A stretch of 64,000 nt of DNA from Aureicoccus marinus (GCF_002954325.1 NZ_MQVX01000001.1:1472576-1536575); one strand, 5' to 3'. Numbered from the stretch's first letter, positions 36,504 to 46,336 are shown. Notes: generated by a model from the sequence alone, not told the origin. A program made the numbers and translations.

Positions 36504-37652
36504 ATGAATCGACTGTCTTTTTACCGTTTATTGGTGCGTATCGGCTTCGCACTCCTTATTCTCCTAATTAATTTCGCGTGTACCAATCCGGAAGGCTCCG
36601 AGGGTATTGAGGTTTTAGACCCGACCGAAGAAAATGAAGAGAGCTCAGACACCCCCGAAGGTCTCTACTTTCCTCCTTCCCAATCTCCTGAATGGGAAAC
36701 CCTATCCCCTGCCATGTTGGCCTGGGACAGCAACGGCGAACAAGCCCTTGAAGAATATCTTTTGAGCAAAGACACCAAAGCATTTATTGTCCTGAAAGAG
36801 GGTAAAATAGTGGTCGAATGGTACTTTGGAGATCATACCCAAAACACCAGTTGGTACTGGGCTTCAGCCGGAAAAACCCTGACCAGTTATACCCTCGGAA
36901 TTGCTCAGGAAGAAGGCCTCTTATCACTGGACGATACCTCTTCAGATTACCTTGGTGTGGGCTGGACCTCTGCAACGGCTGAACAAGAAAGTGCTATTAC
37001 CGTACGGCATCAACTCACCATGACCTCCGGCCTGGACGACACAGCGTTTGACTGTGTAAGCCCGGAGTGCTTAACCTTTTTGGCGGAGGCAGGAAGTCGA
37101 TGGGCTTATCACAATGGCCCCTATACCCTCTTACAACAAGTGATTAGCTCCGCGAGTAGTTCCTCTTTTGAAGACTATTTTAATTCCCGCATTCGCAACC
37201 GAATTGGAATGGATGGGTTCTGGTTTTCGACCAGTGGAACCAATAACGTTTTTTTTAGCTCCGCCCGTAGCATGGCTCGTTTTGGCCTTCTGAACCTGGC
37301 CAATGGTCAATGGAATGGTCAAAGCATCCTGGGTGACACAGCCTATTTAAATGATCTCAAGTCTCCTTCCCAAGAGCTCAATTCATCCTATGGTTACCTC
37401 TATTGGCTCAACGGACAAGATGATTTTAGACTTCCAGGCTTGCAAGCGCTTTTTAACGGACAATTAATTCCCAATGCGCCAGCCGATACCTTTGCCGGTC
37501 TGGGAGCAAATGACCAAAAGCTCTTCATCGTGCCTTCACAAAATCTGGTGATCGTCCGCATGGGTGAAGATGCTGGTACGAGTCAGCTCGGTCCTTCGAG
37601 TTTTGATACCGAACTCTGGGACCTCCTTAATGCCTGGATCGTTTACGACTAA
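36504..37652 (+). CDS. Class C beta-lactamase-like serine hydrolase lipoprotein
   Basis: A 382-residue lipoprotein with the lipobox in INFAC (Cys about 26). The serine nucleophile motif is in WASAGKT (S-A-G-K, near 123), and a Y-x-N-like motif in AYHNG (near 205). ATG 36504 gives a clean signal peptide (LLVRIGFALLILLINFAC), and the longer frame from 36468 does not. Probably a peptidase or esterase acting on cell-wall peptides. It sits between rimO and the amidase, breaking the ftsY-rimO neighbourhood common in the group. Confidence 0.85.
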   Translation: MNRLSFYRLLVRIGFALLILLINFACTNPEGSEGIEVLDPTEENEESSDTPEGLYFPPSQSPEWETLSPAMLAWDSNGEQALEEYLLSKDTKAFIVLKEGKIVVEWYFGDHTQNTSWYWASAGKTLTSYTLGIAQEEGLLSLDDTSSDYLGVGWTSATAEQESAITVRHQLTMTSGLDDTAFDCVSPECLTFLAEAGSRWAYHNGPYTLLQQVISSASSSSFEDYFNSRIRNRIGMDGFWFSTSGTNNVFFSSARSMARFGLLNLANGQWNGQSILGDTAYLNDLKSPSQELNSSYGYLYWLNGQDDFRLPGLQALFNGQLIPNAPADTFAGLGANDQKLFIVPSQNLVIVRMGEDAGTSQLGPSSFDTELWDLLNAWIVYD

Positions 37653-37695
37653 AGGTTTCCGATAGCCGGGGGATGTAAAGGCGAATACGAGAACA

Positions 37696-39384
37696 TCAAT
37701 CTGTATATCCTTCCGGCGTTTTTCGGGCCTGTAACAAGGATTCAATTGGAGCACCTAAACGGTATAGTTTGCCCTCCTGAAACTGCTTCCCGATCAGGGT
37801 TAAACTACGAGGCTCTCCTTCTGCCGTATACCCCATAGGTATGGTCAGGGCAGGATATTTAGCTACCGCTGCAAAACCCGCATGGGCATTGTTCAAAGAG
37901 AGGACCGCATCCAATTGATTCTCGTTCATCAACTGATTGAAGTAAAGTCGTCCGTTGGTCTGCAATTGCTTTTTAATCGCTTCTAAAGACTCCTGCGAAG
38001 TGGTATCCGCAACGATTCCTTCCAACAGCTGCATCCCGTAGGGGACCGTGGTCAAGGTATCCTGCAGATTAAACTCGACTACATCAGCAACTGAGCGAAC
38101 TTTAACGGCTTCGGTATCTTTTGGCTGTGTGCTCAAATAAGAAACCAGATCGACTTTCATATCGATATTCAAGAGGGTAATAAAACCGGGCAAACCAATC
38201 TCGGGAGAATCCATACGCACAATTTTGGCTCCTGCTCGCTCTAGCTTCTCTACCGTTGCTTTGTAGACACTATCTCTTTCTACCAATTGGTTAAAGACAC
38301 CAAATCGCTTCCCCTTTACCGCATCAGCCTCGGTCGTCTGATACCACCCAGCGGGCCAGTCTGCCTTTACGGAATCATCATCTCCTATATCAAAACCTCT
38401 CATGGCATCCATGACTATTGCATTGTCAATGACAGAACGAGTCATCGGGCCAGGGGTATCCAGCGTGCTCGAAATAGGAACAATTCCCGTTCGGCTCAAC
38501 AGTCCAATGGTAGGTTTCATACCGACTACGGAGTTCTGGCTCGAAGGAGAAAGGATGGATCCTGAGGTTTCGGTTCCCACTGCAGCAACAGCGTAGTTGG
38601 CTGCCATCGAAGTTCCACTTCCGGAACTACTCCCTCCGGATTCAAAAATCTTACGCCCATAGGGGTTTAGGGTTTGCCCGCCTACCGCACTGTAACCAAC
38701 AGGGCAACCTGTACACATAAAATAGGCCCATTCACTCAGATTGACCTTTCCTAAAATAATCGCTCCCTTCTTCTTGAGTTGCTCTACGATAAAAGCGTCC
38801 TCCGTCTGGTTCTCCATAAGTGCGATCGCTCCAGCGGTGGTCTTCATCTCTTGGGTACCGATATTGTCTTTAAGTAAAATAGGCATGCCATAAACCGGAT
38901 GCTCCCCATCAGCATTGGCTTTAAGGGCTCTCGCTTCCTCTAGAACCTTTGGATTTAAGGCCATGATGGTATACAAGGTCGTTTCTGGATTCAATTCATA
39001 CCGATAAATACGCTTGAGGTAAAAAAGAACCAATTCCTCGTATGTAAAAGCACCGCTCTTAACAGAAGCCTGAATTGCCGGAATGGATTGTTCTAAAACA
39101 AGGGGACGGAGTTCTTCGTAGCGAGCGTCCGAAAAGGCCATGACCTCCTGGTAAAAACCTTTAAAAATGGCATCCCGATCCTGCACCTTGGACTGAATCA
39201 ATTTATACCGCATACGACCAAAAGGGTGGTCGGCATTGGCGGCGACTTCAGCCGAATCATTATAGGTTGAAGGCCAGAGCTCTTCTGGGGTATCTACTTC
39301 AGCTTCTTTGGTATTATCAAAAATACAAGAGGAAAAAAGGCAAGCCACTAAGGCCACCTGAAACAAGCGGATTGGGAATTTCAT
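37696..39384 (-). CDS. Amidase signature family lipoprotein
   Basis: A 562-residue secreted lipoprotein with lipobox SSC (LFSSCIF, Cys about 20) and the amidase signature core: catalytic lysine in MPILLKDNIGT near 172, GGSSSGSG near 251 with the Ser-cisSer pair. Family members hydrolyse amide bonds of diverse substrates; the substrate here is unknown. The gene follows ftsY by 20 nt on the same strand and may be cotranscribed. The likely place is the periplasm or outer membrane. Confidence 0.9.
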   Translation of the reverse strand: MKFPIRLFQVALVACLFSSCIFDNTKEAEVDTPEELWPSTYNDSAEVAANADHPFGRMRYKLIQSKVQDRDAIFKGFYQEVMAFSDARYEELRPLVLEQSIPAIQASVKSGAFTYEELVLFYLKRIYRYELNPETTLYTIMALNPKVLEEARALKANADGEHPVYGMPILLKDNIGTQEMKTTAGAIALMENQTEDAFIVEQLKKKGAIILGKVNLSEWAYFMCTGCPVGYSAVGGQTLNPYGRKIFESGGSSSGSGTSMAANYAVAAVGTETSGSILSPSSQNSVVGMKPTIGLLSRTGIVPISSTLDTPGPMTRSVIDNAIVMDAMRGFDIGDDDSVKADWPAGWYQTTEADAVKGKRFGVFNQLVERDSVYKATVEKLERAGAKIVRMDSPEIGLPGFITLLNIDMKVDLVSYLSTQPKDTEAVKVRSVADVVEFNLQDTLTTVPYGMQLLEGIVADTTSQESLEAIKKQLQTNGRLYFNQLMNENQLDAVLSLNNAHAGFAAVAKYPALTIPMGYTAEGEPRSLTLIGKQFQEGKLYRLGAPIESLLQARKTPEGYTD

Positions 39385-39403
39385 AAAGTCGGATTTAGTC
39401 CGA

Positions 39404-40354
39404 CTACAAGTTAAAAAAAGAATCTACAAATTCGTGCTTGTCAAAGGACTGTAAATCCTCGATACCCTCTCCTACTCCGATGTATTTGACTGGAATTTGG
39501 AATTGATCTGAAATCCCAATGACAACGCCTCCTTTGGCCGTTCCGTCCAGCTTGGTTACGGCTAGAGAAGTCACTTCTGTTGCCTTGGTAAATTGCTTGG
39601 CCTGCTCAAAGGCATTCTGACCTGTTGAACCATCCAAAACCAACATCACCTCGTGAGGGGCATCCGGAATTACCTTTTGCATAACCCGCTTGATCTTGCT
39701 GAGCTCGTTCATCAAGTTCACCTTGTTGTGCAATCGCCCGGCCGTATCGATGAGTACTACATCAGCGCCTTGCGTTTGGGCGGCCTGAACCGTATCAAAG
39801 GCTACAGAGGCAGGATCACTGCCCATTTGCTGTTTGATCAAAGGCACATTCACTCGTTCTGACCATACTTCCAATTGATCAATCGCTGCTGCTCGAAAGG
39901 TATCGGCAGCTCCTAAAACGACTTTTAATCCTTGTCCGGTGAATTGATGCGCAAGTTTACCAATGGTTGTGGTCTTTCCAACTCCATTAACCCCGACAAC
40001 CATAATGACATAAGGTCCATCGGCCTTTTCTTCCGAAGCGGCAGCATTAGATTCCGTTTCTGCCAGGAGCCCTGCAATCTCTTCCCGCAGAATAACATTG
40101 AGCTCTTCCGTACCCATAAACTTATCACGGGCAACACGGGCCTCAATGCGCTCAATAATTTTTAGGGTGGTGTCTACTCCGACGTCTGAGGTAACCAGCA
40201 CCTCTTCCAGATTATCCAGGACATCATCGTCTACCTTTGACTTTCCGGCAACCGCCTTACTCAGCTTATCGAAAAAGCTGGTCTTACTTTTTTCGAGCCC
40301 CTTATCCAGGGATTCCTTTTTTTCGGAACTGAAAATCTTCTTAAAAAGACCCAT
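39404..40354 (-). CDS. ftsY: Signal recognition particle receptor FtsY
   Basis: GTPase that docks SRP-ribosome complexes at the inner membrane. The 316-residue protein is a compact NG-domain form, without the long acidic A domain. Visible GTPase motifs are GVNGVGKTTTIGKLA (G1, near 120), DTFRAAA, DTAGR (G3, near 205) and TKLDGTAKGG (G4, near 265). It follows the rpmB-rpmG-DUF4295 group after two terminator-like hairpins. Confidence 0.97.
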   Translation of the reverse strand: MGLFKKIFSSEKKESLDKGLEKSKTSFFDKLSKAVAGKSKVDDDVLDNLEEVLVTSDVGVDTTLKIIERIEARVARDKFMGTEELNVILREEIAGLLAETESNAAASEEKADGPYVIMVVGVNGVGKTTTIGKLAHQFTGQGLKVVLGAADTFRAAAIDQLEVWSERVNVPLIKQQMGSDPASVAFDTVQAAQTQGADVVLIDTAGRLHNKVNLMNELSKIKRVMQKVIPDAPHEVMLVLDGSTGQNAFEQAKQFTKATEVTSLAVTKLDGTAKGGVVIGISDQFQIPVKYIGVGEGIEDLQSFDKHEFVDSFFNL

Positions 40355-40390
40355 AAGTGGAAAGCGTATAAAAGATGAAAGGTATAGAGA

Positions 40391-40416
40391 TAAAAAAGTC
40401 GCTTAAAAAGCGACTT
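40391..40416 (-). terminator. Second terminator-like hairpin before ftsY
   Basis: On the minus strand AAGTCGC and GCGACTT form a stem of 7 bp (9 with TT/AA) around an A/T loop, followed by TTTTTT. It is 13 nt downstream of the other hairpin and so forms a tandem pair. Confidence 0.6.
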
Positions 40417-40430
40417 GGTCATTCTTCAAA

Positions 40431-40455
40431 CAAAAACCCTGCGAGAAGCAGGGAA
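40431..40455 (-). terminator. Terminator after DUF4295
   Basis: CCCTGC and GCAGGG pair around a 5-nt loop, followed on the minus strand by TTTTT. It lies 11 nt after the DUF4295 stop and should end the rpmB-rpmG-DUF4295 transcript. Confidence 0.75.
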
Positions 40456-40465
40456 AGCGTTTGTC

Positions 40466-40618
40466 TTATTTCTTGTTCAACCAGTCGTTGACTAGCTCCG
40501 GAGCCATAACAGACTCTACAAAAGTATAGGCTCCTGTTTTAGGAGATTTTACCATCTTGATCGCCTTAGTCAACCTTTTTGAAGATGACTGTAGTGTTGC
40601 TACTGTTTTCTTTGCCAT
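40466..40618 (-). CDS. DUF4295 small basic protein
   Basis: A 50-residue basic protein, MAKKTVATLQSSSKRLTKAI onwards, ending APELVNDWLNKK. DUF4295 is a Bacteroidota-specific family found between rpmG and ftsY, often taken as a ribosome-associated protein. This gene is too short for automatic ORF lists, but its place and sequence are unmistakable. Function unknown. Confidence 0.93.
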   Translation of the reverse strand: MAKKTVATLQSSSKRLTKAIKMVKSPKTGAYTFVESVMAPELVNDWLNKK

Positions 40619-40625
40619 GGCTTAC

Positions 40626-40808
40626 TTACTTGATTTCTTTATGAACAGTCATACGCTTGAGAATAGGGTTGAATTTTTTCAACTCCATACGATCTGGCGT
40701 ATTCTTTTTATTCTTGGTTGTGATATACCGTGAAGTTCCAGGCATACCTGATTCTTTGTGCTCCGTGCACTCCAGAATCACTTGAATTCGATTTCCTTTC
40801 TTGGCCAT
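40626..40808 (-). CDS. rpmG: 50S ribosomal protein L33
   Basis: A 60-residue bL33 starting [21 protein letters not shown]. It has one cysteine only (ECTEH), so it is the zinc-free form. It lies between rpmB and the DUF4295 gene, the conserved Bacteroidota order. Confidence 0.96.
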   Translation of the reverse strand: MAKKGNRIQVILECTEHKESGMPGTSRYITTKNKKNTPDRMELKKFNPILKRMTVHKEIK

Positions 40809-40821
40809 CTCCTACCTAATT

Positions 40822-41059
40822 TTATTTCAAGTATCCTTTCGCACGGGCCTCTTTCAAGACGGCGGTGATACCTTTTTTATTGATTTCTTTGACTCCTTTT
40901 GAAGAAACGTTTAGAGTAATCCAACGATCTTCTTCAGGGATATAGAATCTCTTTTTAGAAATATTGATGTCAAAACGACGTTTTGGTTTTGTTGATCGAA
41001 AACGACACGTTGTTTCCAAACATCACTTTTTTTCCTGTTACTTCACAAATCTTAGACAT
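40822..41059 (-). CDS. rpmB: 50S ribosomal protein L28, frameshifted
   Basis: bL28 of the large subunit. The real start is ATG at 41059 (MSKICEVTGKKVMFGNN), but the frame breaks at plus-strand 40981-40984, where CCAAAACG has one A more than expected; removing it gives KRRFDINISKKRFYIPEEDR and a normal 78-residue protein. As written, the open frame starts only inside the gene. L28 is important for ribosome assembly and both parts are perfectly conserved, so the extra A is most likely a homopolymer sequencing error. Confidence 0.92.
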
Positions 41060-41132
41060 CGTCTGCTGCTTTAGCTGATTTTTTCGAGTGTGCAAATGTA
41101 ATAGAATAAAATGGGTCGCACAACAATCTATT

Positions 41133-42380
41133 TTAGAAATTTAATATTTCCTGATAGATCATTTCTAAGGCCTTATTGACGGACTTTTGAGTGATGCGTT
41201 CGCGGTTAGCTCCCATCTGAAATGACTGGGCAAAAACCTTGTTTGGCGTTGCTATGGCAATAAAGACCTTACCGACCTCTTCCTTGGAGTCCCCCTTGTC
41301 TGGACCGGCATTCCCGGTTGTGGCAATGGCGAAGTCACTGCTCATTTGCCGTCGCACATTCTGCACCATGGCAATTGCCACGGCCTCACTGACTACCGAG
41401 TGGGTATTTACCAAGTCTTTAGGCACCTCCAATACCGTTTCTTTAATCTCGGTGGCATAAGCGACTATGCCTCCTCGAAAATAGGCCGAAGCTCCAGGTA
41501 GCGCAACCAACTGGCGTGCGATCTGTCCACCGGTAAAGCTTTCTGCAACGGCTAGGGTTTGTTCCTTCCCTTTAAATTGATGGGCTATACCCGCTTCTAT
41601 TCCCCCTTCTTGTTCTTCTCCGTAATAAATATCGGCAACCAGTGAGCGCAGCGTTTTTACGTAACCCTCTACATAATCGATGAGGGTTTGTTTGTCATTA
41701 CCGGTAGCGGATAAGCGAAGGCGCACCCTTCCAAGACTGGGTAAATAGGCCAACTTGATATCGTCCGGCAAGCCCAATTCGAAGTCTTGTATTCGCTCTG
41801 CAATCGCACTCTCTCCCATTCCATAGGTAATCAAGGTTCGGTGCTCAATAGCGGGCAATTCAAATCTCTGCTGCACCCGGGGGATGACCTTTTCTCGCAT
41901 GAGATGCTTCATTTCATAAGGGACTCCCGGTAGGGAAACCACCGCCTTCTTACCGTTTTGAAACCACATTCCAGGAGCAGTTCCGTTCACATTAAAGAGG
42001 ACTTCGGCTTTGGAAGGCAATTGGGCCTGACTCCGATTCATCTCTGAAATAGGAGTAGTGATGTACTTGCGAAAAAGATGTTCGATGTGTTCAAGAACCT
42101 CTTGATTCAATACCAATTCATCTTCAAAATATTCGGTCAGGGTTTGTTTAGTCTTATCGTCACGAGTAGGTCCAAGACCTCCACTGAATATCAAAAGATC
42201 AGAACGCTCCAGTCCCGTATCCAAGGCTGAAATAATAGCTTTGGACTCATCTGGTATCGTGCTCTTCCAATGGACAGCAATACCTGCCCTTGTGAGCACC
42301 TCAGCCATGAACACAGCGTTGGTATCCACAATCTGACCAATGAGGATCTCGTCCCCGATGGTGATAATTTCAGCTTTCAT
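41133..42380 (-). CDS. cinA: CinA family nicotinamide-nucleotide amidase
   Basis: A 415-residue CinA protein. The N-terminal molybdopterin-binding-like domain (AEIITIGDEILIGQIVDTN, then FSGGLGPTRDDKT near 70) hydrolyses ADP-ribose-type substrates in relatives, and the C-terminal CinA domain (about 255-410, AVAESFTGGQIA) carries the pyridine nucleotide deamidase activity. ATG 42380 is the usual MKAEI start; a longer frame reaches 42437 into the HPt gene. It lies near the rpmB group, as in many Bacteroidota. Confidence 0.93.
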   Translation of the reverse strand: MKAEIITIGDEILIGQIVDTNAVFMAEVLTRAGIAVHWKSTIPDESKAIISALDTGLERSDLLIFSGGLGPTRDDKTKQTLTEYFEDELVLNQEVLEHIEHLFRKYITTPISEMNRSQAQLPSKAEVLFNVNGTAPGMWFQNGKKAVVSLPGVPYEMKHLMREKVIPRVQQRFELPAIEHRTLITYGMGESAIAERIQDFELGLPDDIKLAYLPSLGRVRLRLSATGNDKQTLIDYVEGYVKTLRSLVADIYYGEEQEGGIEAGIAHQFKGKEQTLAVAESFTGGQIARQLVALPGASAYFRGGIVAYATEIKETVLEVPKDLVNTHSVVSEAVAIAMVQNVRRQMSSDFAIATTGNAGPDKGDSKEEVGKVFIAIATPNKVFAQSFQMGANRERITQKSVNKALEMIYQEILNF

Positions 42381-42393
42381 AAAAAGGGAAGAC

Positions 42394-42732
42394 TTAGAGC
42401 GAAAAGTCCTTTTTGAGTTCCTGGATGGCTTGCTCAATGTCCTTCTTTAATAGAGGGAATTTAGGTCGGATCTCCTCAAGGGGTTGATTTTGCTTCCCCA
42501 TGGTTTCGATTTCCAAAGCAAGTGCCCGGGCAGGTTCCATGCCCATCAGGTCCAAATTGGGCTTCAATTTGTGTGCGAGCTTGTAGATCTGCTCAATATT
42601 TCCGCTTTCTAATTCGGATTCCAGGGCCTGTAAGTCAACAGGAACTTCTTCTAAAAAAACAGAAATAACAGACATCACAAAGTCTTGATCTCCTTCTGCC
42701 AGCTCCTGAATTTTATCGAGGGTATATATCAT
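42394..42732 (-). CDS. Histidine phosphotransfer (HPt) domain protein
   Basis: A 112-residue helical protein with the HPt phosphohistidine motif AHKLKPNLDLMG (His about 53). It would shuttle phosphate between a hybrid sensor kinase and a response regulator, but neither is nearby. Its start overlaps the end of the FAH gene by 1 nt, and its C-terminal end abuts cinA, so it may be cotranscribed with metabolic genes. Confidence 0.85.
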   Translation of the reverse strand: MIYTLDKIQELAEGDQDFVMSVISVFLEEVPVDLQALESELESGNIEQIYKLAHKLKPNLDLMGMEPARALALEIETMGKQNQPLEEIRPKFPLLKKDIEQAIQELKKDFSL

Positions 42733-43343
42733 TAGCGAACGTGTATAGAGAAGAATTCCTCTCCTTCAATCTCCCCCCTAAGATAGTCATTGGGGGCGAC
42801 TCGTCCAACCCCAGCAGGGGTTCCGGTAAAGATGATATCTCCTTTTTTGAGCATGAAATAGGTCGAAACATGGGCGATGAGCTCATCGATCTTCCACAGC
42901 ATCAGGGAAGTATTTCCATCCTGCACCTTGGTTTCGTTCTGGAACAACCCAAAGGACAAATTGTTCAGGTCCTGGTATTGGGTCTTGGAGACCCACTTCC
43001 CGATAACAGCAGCACCGTCAAATCCTTTGGCCTTTTCCCAAGGCAAGCCTTTTTCTTTGAGTTGTGATTGCAAGTCCCTGGCGGTGAAATCAATACCCAA
43101 ACTTATCTCGTCATAGTACTTGTGGGCGAATTCGGGCGCAATGTGTTTCCCTACCTTGTGAATTTTAACCAATACTTCCACTTCGTAATGGATCTGGTCC
43201 GAAAACTCCGGGATATAAAAGTCCTGTTCTTTGGGCAATACAGCAGAATCCGGCTTGATAAAAACCACAGGTTCTGTGGGCCGGGCATTGTTCAATTCCT
43301 CAATATGTGCTGCGTAATTACGCCCAATACAAACAAGCTTCAT
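42732..43343 (-). CDS. Fumarylacetoacetate hydrolase family protein
   Basis: A 203-residue FAH-fold protein (CIGRNYAAHIEEL start, VFIKPDSAVL, then YEVEVLVKIHKVGKHI near 55 and GDIIFTGTPAGVGRV near 170). Family members cleave C-C bonds or decarboxylate acyl pyruvates with a divalent metal bound by Glu/Asp residues. The exact substrate is not clear. It is 2 nt after the exonuclease gene stop and overlaps the HPt gene by 1 nt. Confidence 0.9.
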   Translation of the reverse strand: MKLVCIGRNYAAHIEELNNARPTEPVVFIKPDSAVLPKEQDFYIPEFSDQIHYEVEVLVKIHKVGKHIAPEFAHKYYDEISLGIDFTARDLQSQLKEKGLPWEKAKGFDGAAVIGKWVSKTQYQDLNNLSFGLFQNETKVQDGNTSLMLWKIDELIAHVSTYFMLKKGDIIFTGTPAGVGRVAPNDYLRGEIEGEEFFSIHVR

Positions 43344-43345
43344 AA

Positions 43346-44113
43346 TCAGGAATTAAAATTCTGTAGTTTGATCTGAGTCAGTACTTTTTTGGTGTAAAGC
43401 GGAAAATCTGCGTTGAGCATCCAGCCAAAGTAACCGGGTTCTTTTTCCAATACCTGACTAACCTCTACCCCTTTGTATTTGCCAAATGAAAAAATGGGCT
43501 TACCATCCTCGTTCTCCAAAATAAAACCGGCAAAGTCAATGGATTTACGTTGGGTACTGAACTCGGCCAGCTTCTTCATGTCATTTTCCAATTCCGGGTA
43601 GCGATCGAGTTGGGCCTTCAGCACTTCGTAAGTAGCCAAAGTATCGGCTTCGGCACTGTGCGCGTCTTCCAGGTTCTTATCGCAATAGAATTGATAGGCT
43701 GCACCCAAAGTACGCTTTTCCATTTTGTGAAAGATAGACTGCACATCGACCGAGACCGTATTCTTCATTTCGAAGTCATAACCAGCCCTCAGCATTTCTT
43801 CAGCCAACAAGGGAATGTCAAACCGGTTTGAATTGTAGCCGCCCAAATCAGATCCTTTGAGCATCTGCTGAATTTGAGGCGCCAACTCCTTAAAAGTGGG
43901 CTCATTGGCCACCTGTTCATTGGTAATTCCATGAACCGCTATAACCTCGGCTGGAATGATTTGCTCAGGATTGACCAGCCATCTTCGACTTTCCTGATTC
44001 CCGTTCGGGTATATTTTAAGGATTGCAATCTCAACAATGCGATCTTTAGCGACCTGGGTCCCTGTAGTTTCCAGATCAAAAAAGCAAATAGGACGCGTGA
44101 GTTTTAACTCCAT
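43346..44113 (-). CDS. 3'-5' exonuclease (DnaQ-like)
   Basis: A 255-residue DEDDh exonuclease related to DNA polymerase III epsilon. Exo I FFDLETTG is near residue 12, Exo II GYNSNRFDIP near 93, and Exo III HSAEADTLA near 150. It has no polymerase III tau/alpha binding tail that I can see, so it may act in repair or RNA turnover. It begins 1 nt after the restored E2 stop, forming one group with FAH, HPt and cinA. Confidence 0.92.
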   Translation of the reverse strand: MELKLTRPICFFDLETTGTQVAKDRIVEIAILKIYPNGNQESRRWLVNPEQIIPAEVIAVHGITNEQVANEPTFKELAPQIQQMLKGSDLGGYNSNRFDIPLLAEEMLRAGYDFEMKNTVSVDVQSIFHKMEKRTLGAAYQFYCDKNLEDAHSAEADTLATYEVLKAQLDRYPELENDMKKLAEFSTQRKSIDFAGFILENEDGKPIFSFGKYKGVEVSQVLEKEPGYFGWMLNADFPLYTKKVLTQIKLQNFNS

Positions 44114-44114
44114 A

Positions 44115-45517
44115 CTAAAATTCTCGATCCAAATCCCAGGCCTCCAAATAGTCCGCTACCGCTTTGACAAACTGCCCCCCAATGCACCATTGACCACACG
44201 GTGATCGTAACTATGCGATAGGTACATTTTGCTGCGGATTCCAATAAAATCCCCTTCCGGTGTTTCGATAACAGAAGGAAGCTTGCGAATGGCTCCGAGG
44301 GCTAGAATCCCGACTTGAGGCTGGTTGATAATAGGAGTTCCGAAAATGCTTCCGAAAGAACCAACATTAGTTACCGTGTAGGTTCCGTCTTTCACCTCGT
44401 CCGGTTTGAGTTCATTATTCCGTGAACGACGGGCCAGGTCATTGACCGTTTTGGCCATTCCAACCAGGTTCAATTGATCGGCATTCTTAATGACGGGTAC
44501 AATGAGATTACCGTCTGGCAAAGCTGCTGCCATCCCGAGGTTAATTCGTTTCTTTTTGATGACACTGTCCCCTTCTAAAGAAATGTTCATCATTGGAAAT
44601 TTGCGGAGTGCTACCGCTATTGCTTCCATGAAGATGGGTGTAAAGGTCAGCTTTTCTCCTTCGCGTTGTTCAAAGGCCTTTTTGACCTTGTTTCTCCACA
44701 AAACAACATTGGTCACATCCACTTCCACAAAACTCTGGACATGAGCAGAAGTCTGAATGCTCTCCCTCATGTGGTGGGCGATCAACTTGCCCATTCGGCT
44801 AAGCGGAATGATTTCATCTCCATGAGACAGACTAGCCAAGGAAGTCCCCGCTGCTACAGGAGCAGGTGCAGCCTTCGCAGGAGTTGGTGCAGCCGCAGTT
44901 GCTTCACGACGGGATTCAGCAGGTGTAGATACCGAACCGTTTTGAGTGGCTGCCGTTGAGCCCCCTCTTGAATTGATATAGGCCAACATATCTTCTTTAG
45001 TCACTCGGCCTTCACTACCCGAACCTATAATCGAGTTGAGTTCTGTTTCCGAGATTCCTTCCTCACGGGCCATATTTCGCACCAGAGGAGAGTAAAACCG
45101 ATCACTGGATCCTGTATGGGCATAGGCAGGGGCGCTAACGGTTTCCTTGACCGCCTCCATTTCTTTTTCTATTTGAGCCGTTTCCACCTGAGCTACTTCA
45201 GGTTCGGCAACCGGCTCAGGCGTCTCGGCGGGAGCAGGCTCTTGCTGCGGAGCGCTTGGGGCAATTTCCACACCTCCTTCGGTTTCAATGACAGCGATAA
45301 CTTCGCCAACCTGAATAACATCGTCCACCTCAAAACGTTTCTCCAAAAGTACCCCTTCTACTTCACTGGGCACTTCAGAATCGACTTTATCCGTGGCGAT
45401 TTCAACAACGGCTTCATCGAGTTCGATGCGATCTCCTACTTCCTTTAACCAAGAGGTCAAAGTGGCTTCTGCCACACTTTCTCCCATTTGGGGCAACCTC
45501 AGCTCAAATTTTGACAT
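44115..45517 (-). CDS. 2-oxo acid dehydrogenase E2 acyltransferase, frameshifted
   Basis: Dihydrolipoamide acyltransferase of a pyruvate/branched-chain dehydrogenase complex. It has an N-terminal lipoyl domain (lipoyl Lys in EIATDKVDSEVPSE near 47), an Ala/Pro/Glu linker, a peripheral subunit binding domain (SPLVRNMAREEGISE near 150) and the catalytic domain ending in YDHRVVNGALGG. The frame breaks at plus-strand 44174-44180, where 6 Gs stand instead of 7; restoring one G gives FVKAVADYLEAWDLDREF and stop at 44115. Asn replaces the Asp of the HxxxDG motif. The indel is in a homopolymer run and most likely an error. Confidence 0.9.
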
Positions 45518-45620
45518 ATCTTTATTTTATTGGCTCTTTCAATCAATTTCGTTGCAAAAATATTAAATCATATGCCGTTCTATCGCATATTCAGCAAAAA
45601 ATAACGCAAGCTAGCGAAGG

Positions 45621-46241
45621 CTAACTGGATTTTAAGGCCTCCTCAAAGGGGATACGTTGAAGAATACTTCTACCCAGGGTTACTTCGTCAGCATATTGCA
45701 ATTCATCTCCAATAGGAACTCCTCTCGCGATGGTAGTCAATTGAACTTCCATTCCTTCGAGCTGTCGGTAAATGTAGAAATTCGTGGTATCGCCTTCCAA
45801 AGTCGCACTCAGCGCCAGGATCACTTCCTTCACCTCTCCCTGCCTTACTTTTTCGATTAAGGAAGGAATCTTAAGATCTTGTGGCCCTATTCCTTCTAAT
45901 GGAGAAATACGCCCTCCGAGTACATGATACAGCCCTTGAAACTGGGCCGTATTCTCGATGGCCATTACATCACGTAAATCTTCAACAACACAGATCTGTC
46001 CGTTATGGCGACTAGGGTTGCTGCAAATTTCACAGATTTCGCTATCCGAGAGGGTATGACAACTGCCACAGTATTGGATCTTTTCTGTGAGGTCCATCAA
46101 AGCTTCGGCCAGACGCTTGGTATGCTCTTTTTCTTGCTTGAGCAAATGCAGGGCCAAACGCAGAGCCGTTCGCTTGCCGATACCCGGTAAAAGGGAAATC
46201 TGGTCTACCGCTTCTTCCAACAATTTTGACGAAAACTCCAT
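45621..46241 (-). CDS. recR: Recombination protein RecR
   Basis: Works with RecF/RecO to load RecA on gapped DNA. The 206-residue protein has the HhH region ([18 protein letters not shown]), the C4 zinc finger ([16 protein letters not shown] near 58-73) and the Toprim domain ([14 protein letters not shown] near 83). It is on the minus strand, divergent from the sodium symporter gene. Confidence 0.97.
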   Translation of the reverse strand: MEFSSKLLEEAVDQISLLPGIGKRTALRLALHLLKQEKEHTKRLAEALMDLTEKIQYCGSCHTLSDSEICEICSNPSRHNGQICVVEDLRDVMAIENTAQFQGLYHVLGGRISPLEGIGPQDLKIPSLIEKVRQGEVKEVILALSATLEGDTTNFYIYRQLEGMEVQLTTIARGVPIGDELQYADEVTLGRSILQRIPFEEALKSS

Positions 46242-46336
46242 GAGGATAAATCAGACCCTAAAAGTACAATTTTACCGGCAGTACCGGACTCCTTGAATGT
46301 TTTGTAATTTCGATCGACAAAGAGCGTTACTAGCCT

